From Agelas oroides (taxonomy: Eukaryota; Porifera; Demospongiae; Agelasida; Agelasidae), in contig OX422184.1 in assembly GCA_949130485.1 (NCBI GenBank), positions 4,215,204 through 4,279,203 on the forward strand: DNA of 64,000 nt, given 5' to 3'. The notes beneath the pieces were generated by a model. The model saw only the letters and a list, made by a program, of their open reading frames with translations, was not told the origin of the DNA and searched no databases. This document shows, in pieces, positions 51,501-63,566 of the stretch (positions are counted from its first letter, which is position 1; each line of letters starts with the position of its first letter). Position numbers and translations under genes: made by a program.

Positions 51501-51925
51501 AGTTCTTCTGAATTGTACTTTGAATGCTTAGTAACTGTAGACAGATGAGTTTAGTAACCTCCTAATCAACTGTATTATATAGTTTGTAAGGTAGTTAGGA
51601 TAGTTAGCTATTTTGTTAGAGCAGTTTGAGGTTTTAGGATAGTTAGCTATTTTGTTAGAGCAGTTTGAGATGTTTGTTTTATATGCCAAAATTGGTAGAT
51701 TTAGCATATACAATCGAATCTGTTTACAAGATTATCACAAAAGTATCTTTCTAACTCTACAGCAGGGAGCTAGGCTGGGTTATAACTAGGTGTGACAGTG
51801 GTGACATGAGCACACATACTGCACCACTGTTTTGGTTAATAACATCACCAGTCATGTCAAAGTTGGTAGTAGTCAATGTGCCATTTTCACCCTTGATAAT
51901 TTCAGCTGTAGTAGTAGTTTGAGTA
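51501..51925. other. 3' flank of the SRCR gene
   Basis: Probable 3' UTR and intergenic DNA. A motif TTAGGATAGTTAGCTATTTT is duplicated at 51596 and 51634. No clear polyadenylation signal was seen. Confidence 0.4.
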
Positions 51926-51929
51926 GCTG

Positions 51930-52710
51930 TAGTGGCTCTAGTAGATGTATTAGCTGTAGTGGTTGCAGTGGCTGTAGGGGCACTTGTAGCTGTCGCCGCT
52001 GTTGTCACTGTAGTACCTGTAGTGGCAGTAGTGGCTGTAGTGGCAGTGGTGGCTGTAGTGGCAGTATAGGGCAGTGGTGGCTGTAGTGGCAGTAGTGGCA
52101 GTGGTGGCTGTAGTGGCTGTAGTGGCAGTAGTGGCAGTAGTGGCTGTAGTGGCAGTAGTGGCAGTAGTGGCAGTAGTGGCAGTAGTGGCTGTAGTGGCAG
52201 TAGTGGCAGTAGGGCAGTGGTGGCTGTAGTGGCAGTAGTGGCTGTAGTGGCAGTAGTGGCTGTAGTGGCTGTAGTGGCAGTAGGGCAGTGGTGGCTGTAG
52301 TGGCAGTAGTGGCAGTAGTGGCTGTAGTGGCAGTAGGGCAGTGGTGGCTGTAGTGGCAGTAGTGGCTGTAGTGGCTGTAGTGGCTGTAGTGGCTGTAGTG
52401 GCAGTAGGGCAGTGGTGGCTGTAGTGGCAGTAGTGGCAGTAGTGGCTGTAGTGGCAGTAGTGGCTGTAGTGGCTGTAGTGGCAGTAGGGCAGTGGTGGCT
52501 GTAGTGGCAGTAGTGGCTGTAGTGGCTGTAGTGGCAGTAGGGCAGTGGTGGCTGTAGTGGCAGTAGTGGCTGTAGTGGCAGTGGTGGCAGTAGTGACTGT
52601 GGTGGCAGTAGTGGCAGTATAGGGCAGTGGTGGCTGTAGTGGCTGTAGTGGCTGTAGTGGCTGTAGTGGCTGTAGTGGCTGTAGTGGCAGTAGTGGCTGT
52701 AGTGGCTACA
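51930..52710. repeat. 9/18-bp minisatellite (GGCWGTAGT)n
   Basis: About 85 nonamers alternating GGCAGTAGT and GGCTGTAGT. About eight one-base-deleted GGGCAGTGG units shift the frame. All three minus-strand frames stay open (Thr-Ala-Thr, His-Tyr-Ser or Pro-Leu-Gln repeats). I treat it as non-coding, since frames change repeatedly. Confidence 0.8.
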
Positions 52711-52837
52711 TGCTAGCTCAGTCACAAGCAACATCTAAAGTCTTTACATTCCATGGAAAGGAGGTAATTATTCTGTTTGTTATTGAACCACGCAGCTAAG
52801 CTTGTGCATCGCAGACAATCTACAACTTCAACACCAA

Positions 52838-52945
52838 CCAGTAGTGGCTGTAGTGGCATTGGTGGCTGTAGTGGCAGTAGTGGCTGTAGTGGCTGTGGTG
52901 GCTGTGGTAGCTGTAGTGGCCGTGGTGGCTGTAGTTGCTGTGCTT
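52838..52945. repeat. Second block of the (GGCWGTAGT)n minisatellite
   Basis: About twelve further nonamers, separated from the main block by about 130 bp of unique sequence. Confidence 0.8.
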
Positions 52946-53066
52946 CAATTATTTTTCAAACTTCACAACAAGTACATATTATTCAACTAGATAGGTGCTG
53001 CAACTACAGAACTCATTGCATGAGAATGCTGATCCTTAGTTGTGAAGTTACTTAACTGCATTAGGA

Positions 53067-53288
53067 CTAATTATTACAACTATAGGTCACAGTCAAGATA
53101 CAGACACATATTATATTGCTGACTAATTGGCTGCAAGCTGCTAGGCCATGTAGACTGAGATTCCTGTAGCTGTGCCGTTCACCTTCACCTACTGCCACAT
53201 ATTTTGTCTGTACCATCTCATCACCAAGTGCCAGAAGACAAAAAGATAGACCTAGCACAAATGATATGTAACCCTGCAGCAGTTTCAT
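53067..53288 (-). CDS. Possible signal-peptide exon of an unknown gene (weak)
   Basis: The minus-strand reading frame starts MKLLQGYISFVLGLSFCLLA, a good secretory signal, then LGDEMVQTKYVAVGEGERHS. A donor GTGAAG after GCAGTAG, followed by acceptor AAGCACAG near 52945, would enter a Thr-Ala repeat frame in the minisatellite. That would make a small secreted mucin-like gene, but frame breaks and a lack of conserved sequence make it doubtful. Confidence 0.2.
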   Translation of the reverse strand: MKLLQGYISFVLGLSFCLLALGDEMVQTKYVAVGEGERHSYRNLSLHGLAACSQLVSNIICVCILTVTYSCNN

Positions 53289-53913
53289 AGTTACAAATGC
53301 TAATATTCTTTATATTGTAATCTTCAAGTAGTTCTACAAGTTAAAGATGACTTTATATACTGGCATAAGCTGAAGCGATCTTTGAGACATGAAAGCCTTT
53401 GTGTTCAAACATTGCATAAAACTAGTTAAGTTCGAATTCTACAGAAGTTCTAGGATTGACTGTGGGATGTAGTTACGCTCAGGCAGTACTGTTTCCAAAC
53501 AATCTTTGCTAGCTGATATTAATCATCAGTCTAATTTCCTTTCTAAGAATGATGTAAGTAGATAATTGACTACTTTCACTCCATACAATGCACTGTTGTC
53601 AAACACATCTGGAAGTTCTATAATGATTTGAATGCCCAGAAAGCAGCTCTGTGTACCGCATAAATGATATATCAATGCTTTAGTAGCTATATAGCTGCAA
53701 AAGGGATTCACATAATGCGAGTCAGGCCAGAGGATGCAATGTACCAATCTAATTTGCTCATCAGTGCCATGGTATGTCGTAACCGGTGAACAACACTTCA
53801 AATTGAACCTGACTCAAACTGAACTGGACTGATTATACTAACAGAAATATACTATATAGACACACAGAACATTGTCGTAGAGGTTCATTGCTATATTGTG
53901 AACAGTGATTTTT

Positions 53914-54024
53914 TAGCTTAGCATACATAAAAATTGGCAACAACAGTGCATTCAGCTGACTAAGGTCCACGGACCGAAACGTCCCGCACTGTTGTTGCCA
54001 ATTTTTATGCTATGCTAAGCTAAG
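53914..54024 (+). repeat. Hairpin with hammerhead-ribozyme-like core
   Basis: Arms CATAAAAATTGGCAACAACA and TGTTGTTGCCAATTTTTATG enclose CTGACTAAGGTC-CACG-GACCGAAACGTC. CTGA, a stem II and CGAAAC are placed as in hammerhead ribozymes of Penelope-like elements. The invariant G after CTGAN is replaced by T, so self-cleavage is doubtful. Confidence 0.5.
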
Positions 54025-54029
54025 AAAGA

Positions 54030-55175
54030 TCTCTGAATCACACAGAAGACATGACATTGCACAACACAGCTACGTAGGGGGTACAATAAAGCATACTGTA
54101 AATAACTAAATTACAACCAATTGCAGAAAGTATAATAAACTTTATACCTAATGAATGCCTAAGCACAATGAACCTAAACTCTAAACAAAACATGAATTGC
54201 TACATAATTGCTACATGGTACAACTACGTAACTGTTGTTTACTGGTAAAGCATGGGAAACCAGTGCTAGAAATGTACCAGATACTTCAGGAAGATGAGGA
54301 TTCGCCATGAAGAGCAAGCTCACTCACAATTGCAAAGTATAAGCTCATCACCCTCTTATGTATAGATCACAGTTAAACTCCACCTTCTGTATAGGCAAAA
54401 CTACACTAGTAGCTAAGGTACTATGTTTAGGCACTTGGGGTGCAGTTTAGAGTTGCGATCAACAAAAAGTTAAATCTCAAGTGCTGAAGGCTATGAAATA
54501 TCTGCCCCTCTTCCTCATCAGCCGAGGGCTCAAGGACATTCTACAGTGATCAGAGGGATCAGGTAAATGCTTTAGACACTTGGATACCCAGCTGTATAAC
54601 AGACAATGCACCTCATTTGGTTGTATGGCTCATTCACACCACCTCATGTCTGGAGTCTCTGGAAAGACTTAAAAGCAGCTAATGTCACTGTATTTGTAAA
54701 TATCCTTCTTAGAGGCTAGTGTAACTTTTGCAAGACAATATTATACTTATGTTTTAGATGTAACTACAATGATAATCATGCACGTGGATAAATGATTCAT
54801 GTAAAATTACTGCAGAACATCCCTGTGACATTGTGCAAAGAAATTCAGCCACACAAAGTATCATGCCAGTTTAGTGCTCCTAATATGATCCAGAAAGCTA
54901 AGCTAAACCTACACATTAACAGTGAAGTAAGTTGATGCACACGTGATGAAAGCACTCGTGCTTTTGTAAATTCATGCAATTATGAAATCAGGTGAGCTAA
55001 TTTCCAAATGATGTTTGAAAAGACACCTTAATGTGTACAACATAAACCAGGAGGTTAATGTTCTTTGTGCCAGTGCACAACAGCAATACATATACCATGG
55101 CTTTATAGTATCATGTTTATATAATAGTGATATATAATAACAGTAATAGCAACAATATGCACATAACTCTATACA
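54030..55175. other. Intergenic stretch 3' of MZT2, no gene seen
   Basis: AT-rich, with stops in all frames. It should include the MZT2 3' UTR next to 55181, but no canonical polyadenylation signal was recognised on the minus strand. Confidence 0.4.
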
Positions 55176-55180
55176 GTTTC

Positions 55181-57240
55181 CTACTTAGTCTGAGTACTTT
55201 CCTGTGATTTTCGTTTTCTACCCTGCTTGGATGACTGTGACTTCACATGACGCTCACCACCTGTTGGCTTTACACCACTTCTAACTCTTTCACTAGACTT
55301 TGTCTTCGTTGCACGCAAAGCTTGCCCACCAGTACTCTTATCAACAGACATTTGTGGTGGTGCAACCCGGTCAGAACCACTAACATGGTGTTGACTGAAA
55401 TCACGCTGTGGTACAGGTTGACTTGGAGGTTCTATTTTGGTGTGCTGGGATGTGCTACCATCAGGAGAGTGAGCTCTACTGCTATGGAGACTTGGTGGCA
55501 GGCTAGACTGCGTGGCTTGAGACCTATGTAAAATGAAAGGGCAAAACCAAAATTTTTGGATTCATGATACTTTAGGTGACAGTGAGAAAGGGGTAAGTGG
55601 AAAACGCGGAAGTGCAGAAACTGAAGTACGGAAACGAAAGGACAAGGCACAGTCGTAAGTCAGTAAGGCACTAGACACCGATAGGCGGCTTTTCTTCTCA
55701 CTTCCGTACTTTGGTTTCCGTACTCCTGTTTCCGTACTTCAGCATTTTCCACTTGCCTGTGAGAAAGAGCAGAGGGAAAGCTTAAAAAAGAAAAAAAAAA
55801 AATGAAATCATGGGTGATGGTAATTTTTGTCGGTAATCCTTGTACTTCACCCAACCTTTGGTATAGCATCTGTATAGGGTACACATACACTTTATTGAAC
55901 TTACCTCATGGTTTTAATTATCTGTAAGATGGCTGTTGGAGCTACATTCAGCTTTAGTAACTCGAGGACCTAAAGAGACAAACGTCACAATGGTACAACT
56001 TAATACTTGTGGTCTTTTATGATGCATGCTTACTACTGGAATAAGATTTCTATTCATGCTTGTAGTGCTACATGTAGCCACTCAGGACCAACCAACATGC
56101 TACACGGTCTCGGAACCAGACCCTTGCATGAGGGACTGGGTAGCATGTCTCAACAGATAATCTCGTACCTAGGCCTCCTCACCCAAGCATGGAGATCACT
56201 TGCAGTACTAATGCAGGGTCCTGGTAATATATGATGCATACATACAATTGTACTTACTACTTTAAACAGTTCCTTATCCAGTGGCACCCCACTCAGCTGT
56301 ACCAACTCAAACAGCTCCTCTATAGGGAAAGAACAAATATACAGTATTTATGTCTCATAAGCCCTCATGGGCTGGCTGCATCCCTGCAGGTGACATTAAA
56401 ATTGATTGATTGATTGATTGATTGAGCATTTGATGGAACACTCACGGTGGGTCTTGTATACCATGAGTTTATCCTACTCTCCTATTCTGACCACATACGT
56501 AGCCCAGATTGTGTTACATGTAGCTGTAGTGATCAACAAGCCAGTGACTAGCGGCATCTTAACATTATAAATGATTATGAAACTTCTACACAACTATATA
56601 ACTTTTGGTATTTGCACTCCTCTCAAGTCGATTACACACCTTCAGTGGACCCAAGAAGGTGGCATATGTTACAGAATCTCATCTCCAGACCTAATCCAGT
56701 GTGTATATTGCTTCCAGTACAAGCGATCCGTGCTGGGTTTGGTTTTGGGTCTTGGACCGAGACAGAGATGTCCAGAGATGACTTAAACTTGGGTGGAAAT
56801 GACATGTATTACACTAGAGCCCTAGATTAGTCTTGCTAGCTACAACTCAATCTGCAAGAGAGTGAGAGTAACTTCCATGTTGTAAAATACCCTTTCTCTA
56901 TGTGAAGGGTGTGGCTTACAAGACTTATGTGCACAAGATCTTGCTTGGTACAATAAAGTTGATGGAAACTGTATTCTAGGACATCTATTTGTTGCTCTAT
57001 CTGGCTCTTACATACACGCCCCAATACTGTAATAACATGTAGGTCCCGTAGGACCTGTCCAGTAGTCTCGCGTAGCCATACTCCTTCCGGCGAGACGTCT
57101 AGCTACGCGAGACTATAGGACCAGTACGTTTTTGAGTCCTCTTTCCTGAGCTTACCTTCATTACTTTTCGATCTGTATGAGCTAGCAGCATATCGATAAG
57201 TCTCCCTCCCTTCTGTAGCTCCTCCAGGCAGTTGAGCCAT
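55181..57240 (-). CDS. MZT2: MZT2 / MOZART2, gamma-tubulin complex subunit
   Basis: Four exons on the minus strand: 57240-57156, 56319-56258, 55969-55905 and 55523-55181 (555 nt, 184 aa; human about 158 aa). All have GT-AG borders. The core reads EELFELVQLSGVPLDKELFK and then LELLKLNVAPTAILQIIKTM, the MOZART2 signature. The N-terminus is short and polar; the C-terminal 110 residues are Ser/Gln/Lys-rich and disordered, ending GRKRKSQESTQTK. MZT2 binds GCP proteins and helps recruit gamma-tubulin ring complexes at centrosomes and spindles. I chose the ATG at 57240; ATGs at 57309 and 57306 are in frame but would add a hydrophobic leader unlike the family and overlap the WDR4 start region. Confidence 0.9.
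55575..55775. repeat. Foldback in MZT2 intron 3
   Basis: GTGGAAAACGCGGAAGTGCA and nearby GAAGTACGGAAACG are inverted relative to CTTCCGTACTTTGGTTTCCG and AGCATTTTCCAC. CCGTACTT recurs several times. Confidence 0.55.
56403..56424. repeat. (TTGA)n microsatellite
   Basis: Five tandem TTGA/ATTG units between MZT2 exons 1 and 2. Confidence 0.8.
57063..57115. mobile_element. 53-bp MITE in MZT2 intron 1
   Basis: Ends TAGTCTCGCGTAGC and GCTACGCGAGACTA are perfect inverted repeats. It lies 41 bp after the exon 1 donor. Flanks do not show a clear duplication. Confidence 0.6.
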
Positions 57241-57312
57241 AGCTACCTGCCTTTTCCCTCCAAAAATTGCGGCGACGAGTAATTCCAAATAGAGCGCAGC
57301 ACACATCAAGCA
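57241..57312. promoter_or_regulatory. Putative bidirectional promoter between MZT2 and WDR4
   Basis: Only 72 bp separate the divergent start codons of MZT2 (minus) and WDR4 (plus). The spacer is locally GC-richer (GCGGCGACGAG, GAGCGCAGC) than its surroundings and has no TATA box. Such head-to-head spacing usually means one shared nucleosome-free promoter. Both 5' UTRs must be very short, overlap, or begin inside the partner gene. Confidence 0.6.
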
Positions 57313-60300
57313 ATGGCCTTGATTTCTGCAAGGCCTTTATTAGCTGACGTTCAACAAGAATGCCTAGCTATCGCAAGTGGAGAGTACGTAACAGTTGGAG
57401 CAGTAGCTTCAAACAGCAGGTATGCTTAGTTACTGTAATACCAAAAATACTCAAGCATGACTTATTTCAGTCAGAAGTGTGTAGATAATTTAGCTACTGC
57501 TAAGAGATCACAGTGTCTATTGACATTGATTGTGAACTACATTTAGTGTACTAGGTGAACTATGGAGCGTCCATAAGCACCAAGTTGATAGAGCACAGTA
57601 ATGCACTGGTCTCTGGGGTTTGGGGAACAAGAACAAGAATGGCCCCTCGGTGCAACACCACAGGCCACATCTTTGTCCAGCAACTCAACTCTCTATCCTA
57701 ACACATAATCCGGCTGCCTAACTGGGTCATGCCTACCAGTGTGGCAACAGCCAGGCTGTCCAGCACCACAAGCACCCTAACTGTTCTTTGGAGTTTGTTC
57801 CATCTAGCAATCAAGCATTTTTCTATTTTAGTTGGTGTTAATAGCAAAGTTGTGGCAGTTTATGACACTGACAATTGGTGTCAATAGCCTGAGGAGATTA
57901 ACCGTAATCGTTGTTGCAGGTCTGAAGCAGCTTCACCACCTGCTGTCTCTGTACAGCAGCTCAAGGTGAGCAGCTCTCCTGTGGTGTGTTTGACATTCAG
58001 TCCGACTGGCAGGCTGCTAGCTGCCTGCTCTGATGACAAGGTGCTGAAAGTGTGGCAAAGTGATAGTTGGGAGATTGTAGGTGAAAGGTGAGTAGCTATA
58101 TGCTGACACCTGTTCAGAGTAGAGGTTTTTACTATCTTGACTATATAATTATCCCCATAGTACAAAGCTACACGTGTAGCCTCGTCCCCAGGCCCCTCCC
58201 TCTAGACGAGGCTAAGCTACACTGGGAAATATCATTACTTTGTTGCTGTCTGTATTGTTATGAGTGGCCAAGAAACTTGTATAGCTTGGTACTATGGTGA
58301 TAATGATTTTATTATACGAACCTCCAATTTCATTGCAAGTTCGGACATAGCATGCGTGACTTGCAATATCTGATACAGATTCTCGTGTGACTTGTAATTA
58401 AAAAACACTGCCTGATATCTCAATACTCAACAATGTATGCCAAAGGCGGGTTGCTATGCATCATGACTTGATTCACAGAATGACTGTAGTTTTGTAGAAC
58501 ATGGAACCACCTGCATCTCTGTTGCAGTTGTGCAATGAGAAACTACATCACTATCACTTCATCCTGAATGAAATTGTGCTTGTCTTCTGCAGGATGATCA
58601 CTAAAAGATCTACAGCACTGCAATTTACAAAGGATGACAAGTATGTACTTGTGGCTGACAAAACAGGAGAGGTTTACAGGTCTGTGTGCACAGGATATTA
58701 CACATGATTTAAATTGCATGCTAGTGTGCTGATCCTGTTTGCTAGAGTGAAAGGGTCAATGTACAGGGTGCAGTTTAGATCAAGGCGTGTGCTACACATT
58801 GGCTACCACATACTCTCACTCAGGCCCATTCCCATGCACTGCTCTGCATTTACCTAATATTATATACCCAAACTCACCTTTCTTATTCTTATTGCTGATA
58901 GGCTTTCACAGTGAGATTGTACATTCTCCCAGCACTTTGGAATCTACAGTATGATATCCCAAAAACCATGTGTGCACAACCATTGACTGAAAACCTAGCC
59001 TTATTCCTAGGCCATTTTGTTATTTGTCATGCATAGTCCTTGCTTGGCACTGCTCTATTCACAAACCATGAAGCTAGTAACGGAAGCTCTGGTAAACTCA
59101 AACCATGAAGCTAGTAACGGAAGCTCTGCAGGTAAACTCAAACCATGAAGCTAGTAACGGAAGCTCTGCATGGTAAACTCAAACCATGAAGCTAGCAACG
59201 GAAGCTCTGGTAAACTCAAACCATGAAGCTAGTAACGGAAGCTCTGGTAAACTCAAAACATGAAGCTAGCAACGGAAGCTCTGGTAAACTCAAACCATGA
59301 AGCTAGCAACGGAAGCTCTGCATGGTAAACTCAAACCATGAAGCTAGCAACAGAAGCTCTGGTAAACTCAAACCATGAAGCTAGCAACGGAAGCTCTGGT
59401 AAACTCAAAACATGAAGCTAGCAACGGAAGCTCTGGTAAACTCAAACCATGAAGCTAGCAACGGAAGCTCTGCATGGTAAACTCAAACCATGAAGCTAGC
59501 AACAGAAGCTCTGGTAAACTCAAACCATGAAGCTAGCAACGGAAGCTCTGGTAAACTCAAACCATGAAGCTAGCAACGGAAGCTCTGCATGGTAAACTCA
59601 AACCATGAAGCTAGCAACGGAAGCTCTGGTAAACTCAAACCATGAAGCTAGCAACAGAAGCTCTGGTAAACTCAAACCATGAAGCTAGCAACAGAAGCTC
59701 TGGTAAACTCAAACCATGAAGCTAGCAACAGAAGCTCTGGTAAACTCAAACCATGAAGCTAGCAACGGAAGCTCTGGTAAACTCAAACCATGAAGCTAGC
59801 AACGGAAGCTCTGTTAAACTCAAACCATGAAGCTAGCAACGGAAGCTCTGTTAAACTCAAACCATGAAGCTAGCAACGGAAGCTCTGGTAAACTCAAACC
59901 ATGAAGCTAGCAACAGAAGCTCTGGTAAACTCAAACCATGAAGCTAGCAACGGAAGCTCTGGTAAACTCAAACCATGAAGCTAGCAACGGAAGCTCTGGT
60001 AAACTCAAACCATGAAGCTAGCAACGGAAGCTCTGGTAAACTCAAACCATGAAGCTAGCAACAGAAGCTCTGGTAAACTCAAACCATGAAGCTAGCAACA
60101 GAAGCTCTGGTAAACTCAAACCATGAAGCTAGCAACAGAAGCTCTGGTAAACTCAAACCATGAAGCTAGCAACGGAAGCTCTGGTAAACTCAAACCATGA
60201 AGCTAGCAACAGAAGCTCTGGTAAACTCAAACCATGAAGCTAGTAACGGAAGCTCTGGTAAACTCAAACCATGAAGCTAGTAATGGAAGCTCTGCATGGT

Positions 60301-63201
60301 AAACTCAAACCATGAAGCTAGCAACGGAAGCTCTGGTAAACTCAAACCATGAAGCTAGCAACGGAAGCTCTGGTAAACTCAAACCATGAAGCTAGCAACA
60401 GAAGCTCTGGTAAACTCAAACCATGAAGCTAGCAACGGAAGCTCTGTTAAACTCAAACCATGAAGCTAGCAACGGAAGCTCTGTTAAACTCAAACCATGA
60501 AGCTAGCAACGGAAGCTCTGGTAAACTCAAACCATGAAGCTAGCAACGGAAGTTCTGGTAAACTCAAACCATGAAGCTAGCAACAGAAGCTCTGGTAAAC
60601 TCAAACCATGAAGCTAGCAACGGAAGCTCTGGTAAACTCAAACCATGAAGCTAGCAACGGAAGCTCTGGTAAACTCAAACCATGAAGCTAGCAACGGAAG
60701 CTCTGGTAAACTCAAACCATGAAGCTAGCAACAGAAGCTCTGGTAAACTCAAACCATGAAGCTAGCAACGGAAGCTCTGTTAAACTCAAACCATGAAGCT
60801 AGCAACGGAAGCTCTGTTAAACTCAAACCATGAAGCTAGCAACGGAAGCTCTGTTAAACTCAAACCATGAAGCTAGCAACGGAAGCTCTGTTGCCCACCT
60901 TGTTATCCAAGTGCACAATAATGTGTACTCTTTGTGCCCAGACCATGTCATGATGAAAAATGGTCCGGAGAACCCAGTCAAATTCCTTAATTGGGCTAGT
61001 GTGTGCTTTTGCAACTCGTGTAACCAATCAATGTTCAAATCATTTTGTGTCACATCTGCTCAAAAAAATGTTCATTTACCTGAGTAGAGAAGCAAACTTT
61101 ACTGTTGTAAGTAAAGTGCTACACAATAATTAACGATCTCACAATCTCACATTTTGTGAATAGATCCAAGATATTTGACTTCATTCACCAGACCGTTTCT
61201 CGCCAGGAGGGGTACATGGGCTGAGCATGAGACTAAACAATGTGTATCTGCATGCTTGTAATTTTGATCATGTAACAAGCTCATGTTTTATATATAGGTA
61301 CAATGTTTCCAACCTTGCTGAAGAAGGAGAGCACTTACTTGGCCATTTCTCAATGGTCTTGGACATGGTATAAATTTAAAGTAATCTGCTGTAAGTAGCT
61401 ACTAGTAAATATATTTAGAAATCTTTTTGGCAGCTTAACCCTCCCCTCTTGTATGTGATGTTAATAAATGATGTGCTCTAATCGTTGCGAATGGTTATAT
61501 ATTACACATAGGCTACAAGTATCTATACTTTTTTTTGTGACAGTTCTAGATGTAAAACATTTTTTCAATCACTTTGAAACATTTATGCAGTGCACATGAG
61601 CTCCTAGCTCCCTTAACAGAAATTCAGGTATACAGTGCTTTCAATGTGATCAAAATTATGAAATAATGATTTCCACTTAGGTCTGTAACGTTCTTCTTAC
61701 AATGATACATACCATCCATAAACTTTGAGCTTTGACCCCTGCAGGTACTATCTTTCAGCAACAATCATGTGATCACCTGCGATCGGGATGAAAAGATTCG
61801 TGTCAGCAGGTATCCAAATGCATACAACATTGAGACATTCTGCCTTGGACACACAGAGTGAGTTGTCAGTACACTATGACTGCACCCTGATAGAACCCAG
61901 GGACATAGTCAGAAATTTTCAATGAGTGTTTCTCGGGTGTTTCCTTCATGCACATTATATGTGGCCACATTTTATTTAATTCAGGAATGTTTCTTATTGC
62001 TTTCAGTTTTCTAGGCAACCATATGTAAACTACGTCCTAATACCTGGAAAGTTGTCATTAGTTAATAAGATATGTAAAAAGAACTGCAAAAGAACTTGTG
62101 TTTATTTATGTATTTATCCTTATCACACATCTACATGTATATGTAGCTTGCTATCCACATATTATTATGTCACCAACACTGCGACAGCACGATGGCCCAC
62201 TTCTAATGGTGATCCATCAAATATTATGATGAACTGTGATAAAAATACTTCACTTCTTAAAGTACTTGAAGCTAACGTCATGCTGGTTGAAGTGTCAAGG
62301 GGTTGAACAGGCATCATGATGGCATTAACTGCGGGTTGCACTGTAAGGAACAATCACATCTGCCTGTCAAAAGACAGGTCTAGGGGTTACAGGGTCACCC
62401 ACTGTGCAGGACACATTTCAGCCAATACCAGACCTCATCAGCTGTGCTGGGAGGACCAAGTCTGAATGTTAGTAGGTATCGCCAAATTACAAAACAATGA
62501 TTTTCTTTTACTTGCTGCAGGTTTGTCAGTAAAGTGTGTCTCTGTGTAGCATATCCCAACATCTTAATTTCAGGATCAGGAGTAAGCAAACTGAAGTAAC
62601 ATAGAAGAATAGTACCAGTGTGTACTGGTGTTTCAGATTGAGGAAAGTGATTTTATGCACAATAAAGAGTTGTGATACTGCAGTGACTAGTGACCTCTCA
62701 AGCTTTACTCTGGCATAAGCTGTTGTGTATTTCACTTGCATGTGTTACCATAGTATTTCCAAACTTCTAAGGGTGGGAGTCAGATGTGCAACATAGAGGG
62801 AAGATCCTTACACAATTATGTAATGCAGTGAATGCACTTTAGTTTTCAGCCATACTCTTTCCAGAAGTTTGGTAGTACTGCACTTTATACACATGAAAGT
62901 GAAATATGGACAGAAGTTTTCTACGTACCCAGGGCTGTGATAGGTGAATAACTCACTGTGATAGGTGAATAACTCACTGTGATAGGTGAATAACTCACTG
63001 TGATAGGTGAATAACTCACTGTGATAGATGAATAACTCACTGTGATAGATGAATAACTCACTGTGATAAAGAGATTTGCAGCACCATAAGCATGCACTTC
63101 TTGTCCTTCTGTTCCTGTAGGATGGCACTATTAGAACATGGGATTGGATGAGCGGAAAGTTGCTACACACACATACATGCTCCTTGCCTGTAGATGACAA
63201 T
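57313..63201 (+). CDS. WDR4: WDR4 (Trm82 family), tRNA m7G46 methyltransferase WD40 subunit; 3' end beyond window
   Basis: Seven exons seen: 57313-57419, 57920-58087, 58593-58679, 61298-61367, 61745-61857, 62521-62581, 63121-63201 (687 nt, 229 aa; human WDR4 is about 412 aa). All have GT-AG borders and continuous frame. Diagnostic stretches are [79 protein letters not shown] and [13 protein letters not shown]. These are WD40 blades with the DRDEKIRVS and LGHTEFVS motifs typical of WDR4. With METTL1 it forms the nuclear enzyme methylating G46 of tRNAs. The exon after 63201 (donor GTGAGA, phase 0) was not found before the window end. Confidence 0.92.
58177..58214. mobile_element. 38-bp MITE in WDR4 intron 2
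   Basis: Ends TAGCCTCGTCCCC and AGACGAGGCTA; AGCTACAC occurs on both sides, with a 3-bp offset on the left. Confidence 0.5.
59061..60891 (+). repeat. 37-bp minisatellite, about 49 copies, in WDR4 intron 3
   Basis: Consensus parts GGTAAACTCAAACCATGAAG and CTAGCAACGGAAGCTCT make a 37-bp unit. Variants include insertions of CATG (41 bp), CAGCAACAGA-type single changes and GTTAAAC for GGTAAAC. Each unit contains a GGTAAAC donor-like motif. Confidence 0.92.
62934..63066 (+). repeat. 21-bp tandem repeat upstream of WDR4 exon 7
   Basis: Six units of TGTGATAGGTGAATAACTCAC (the last two with GATAGATG) and a partial seventh, ending about 55 bp before the acceptor at 63120. Confidence 0.9.
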
Positions 63202-63537
63202 GTGAGAAATTAACCATAGCTTCAGAGACAATGTGTGAATAGATGAACAACCTTATAAGCACATACTGTATTCTCTCTAAAATAGCGGACAGCAAAATTT
63301 GAGTGTCCGGAAATTTTTAGAGAGTTATTAATTTCTGAACGGAAGTGTCCGGTGTGAATTAGAGGGGTCTTTAGTGCTGGTTTAGCGCATAAAGCAAGTT
63401 AATAAACTTTTCACCTGCAGTATTTGAACCATATGTATGTGCAGTGCAATGAGTTAAAACGTAAGATTGAAATCTTGGGGTCGCATTAACTGCATGTAAA
63501 AAACTTGACTACATGTGTGTGACATTGTAATAGTCTG

Positions 63538-63563
63538 TAGCTTCGTGCCTGGGAATGAAGCTA
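63538..63563. mobile_element. 26-bp MITE remnant
   Basis: TAGCTTCGTGCC and GGGAATGAAGCTA ends only, the smallest member of the TAGCCTCG family seen. Confidence 0.4.
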
Positions 63564-63566
63564 CCG

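Noticed and set aside
51757-52734. 325-codon minus-strand open frame of His-Tyr-Ser, Pro-Leu-Gln and Thr-Ala-Thr repeats
   Set aside because: It is a stop-free minisatellite whose frame changes at each one-base deletion; not evidence of a protein by itself.
57241-57309. MZT2 start at 57309 or 57306 (in-frame upstream ATGs)
   Set aside because: They would add a hydrophobic leader not found in the family and nearly overlap the WDR4 start codon; 57240 is preferred.
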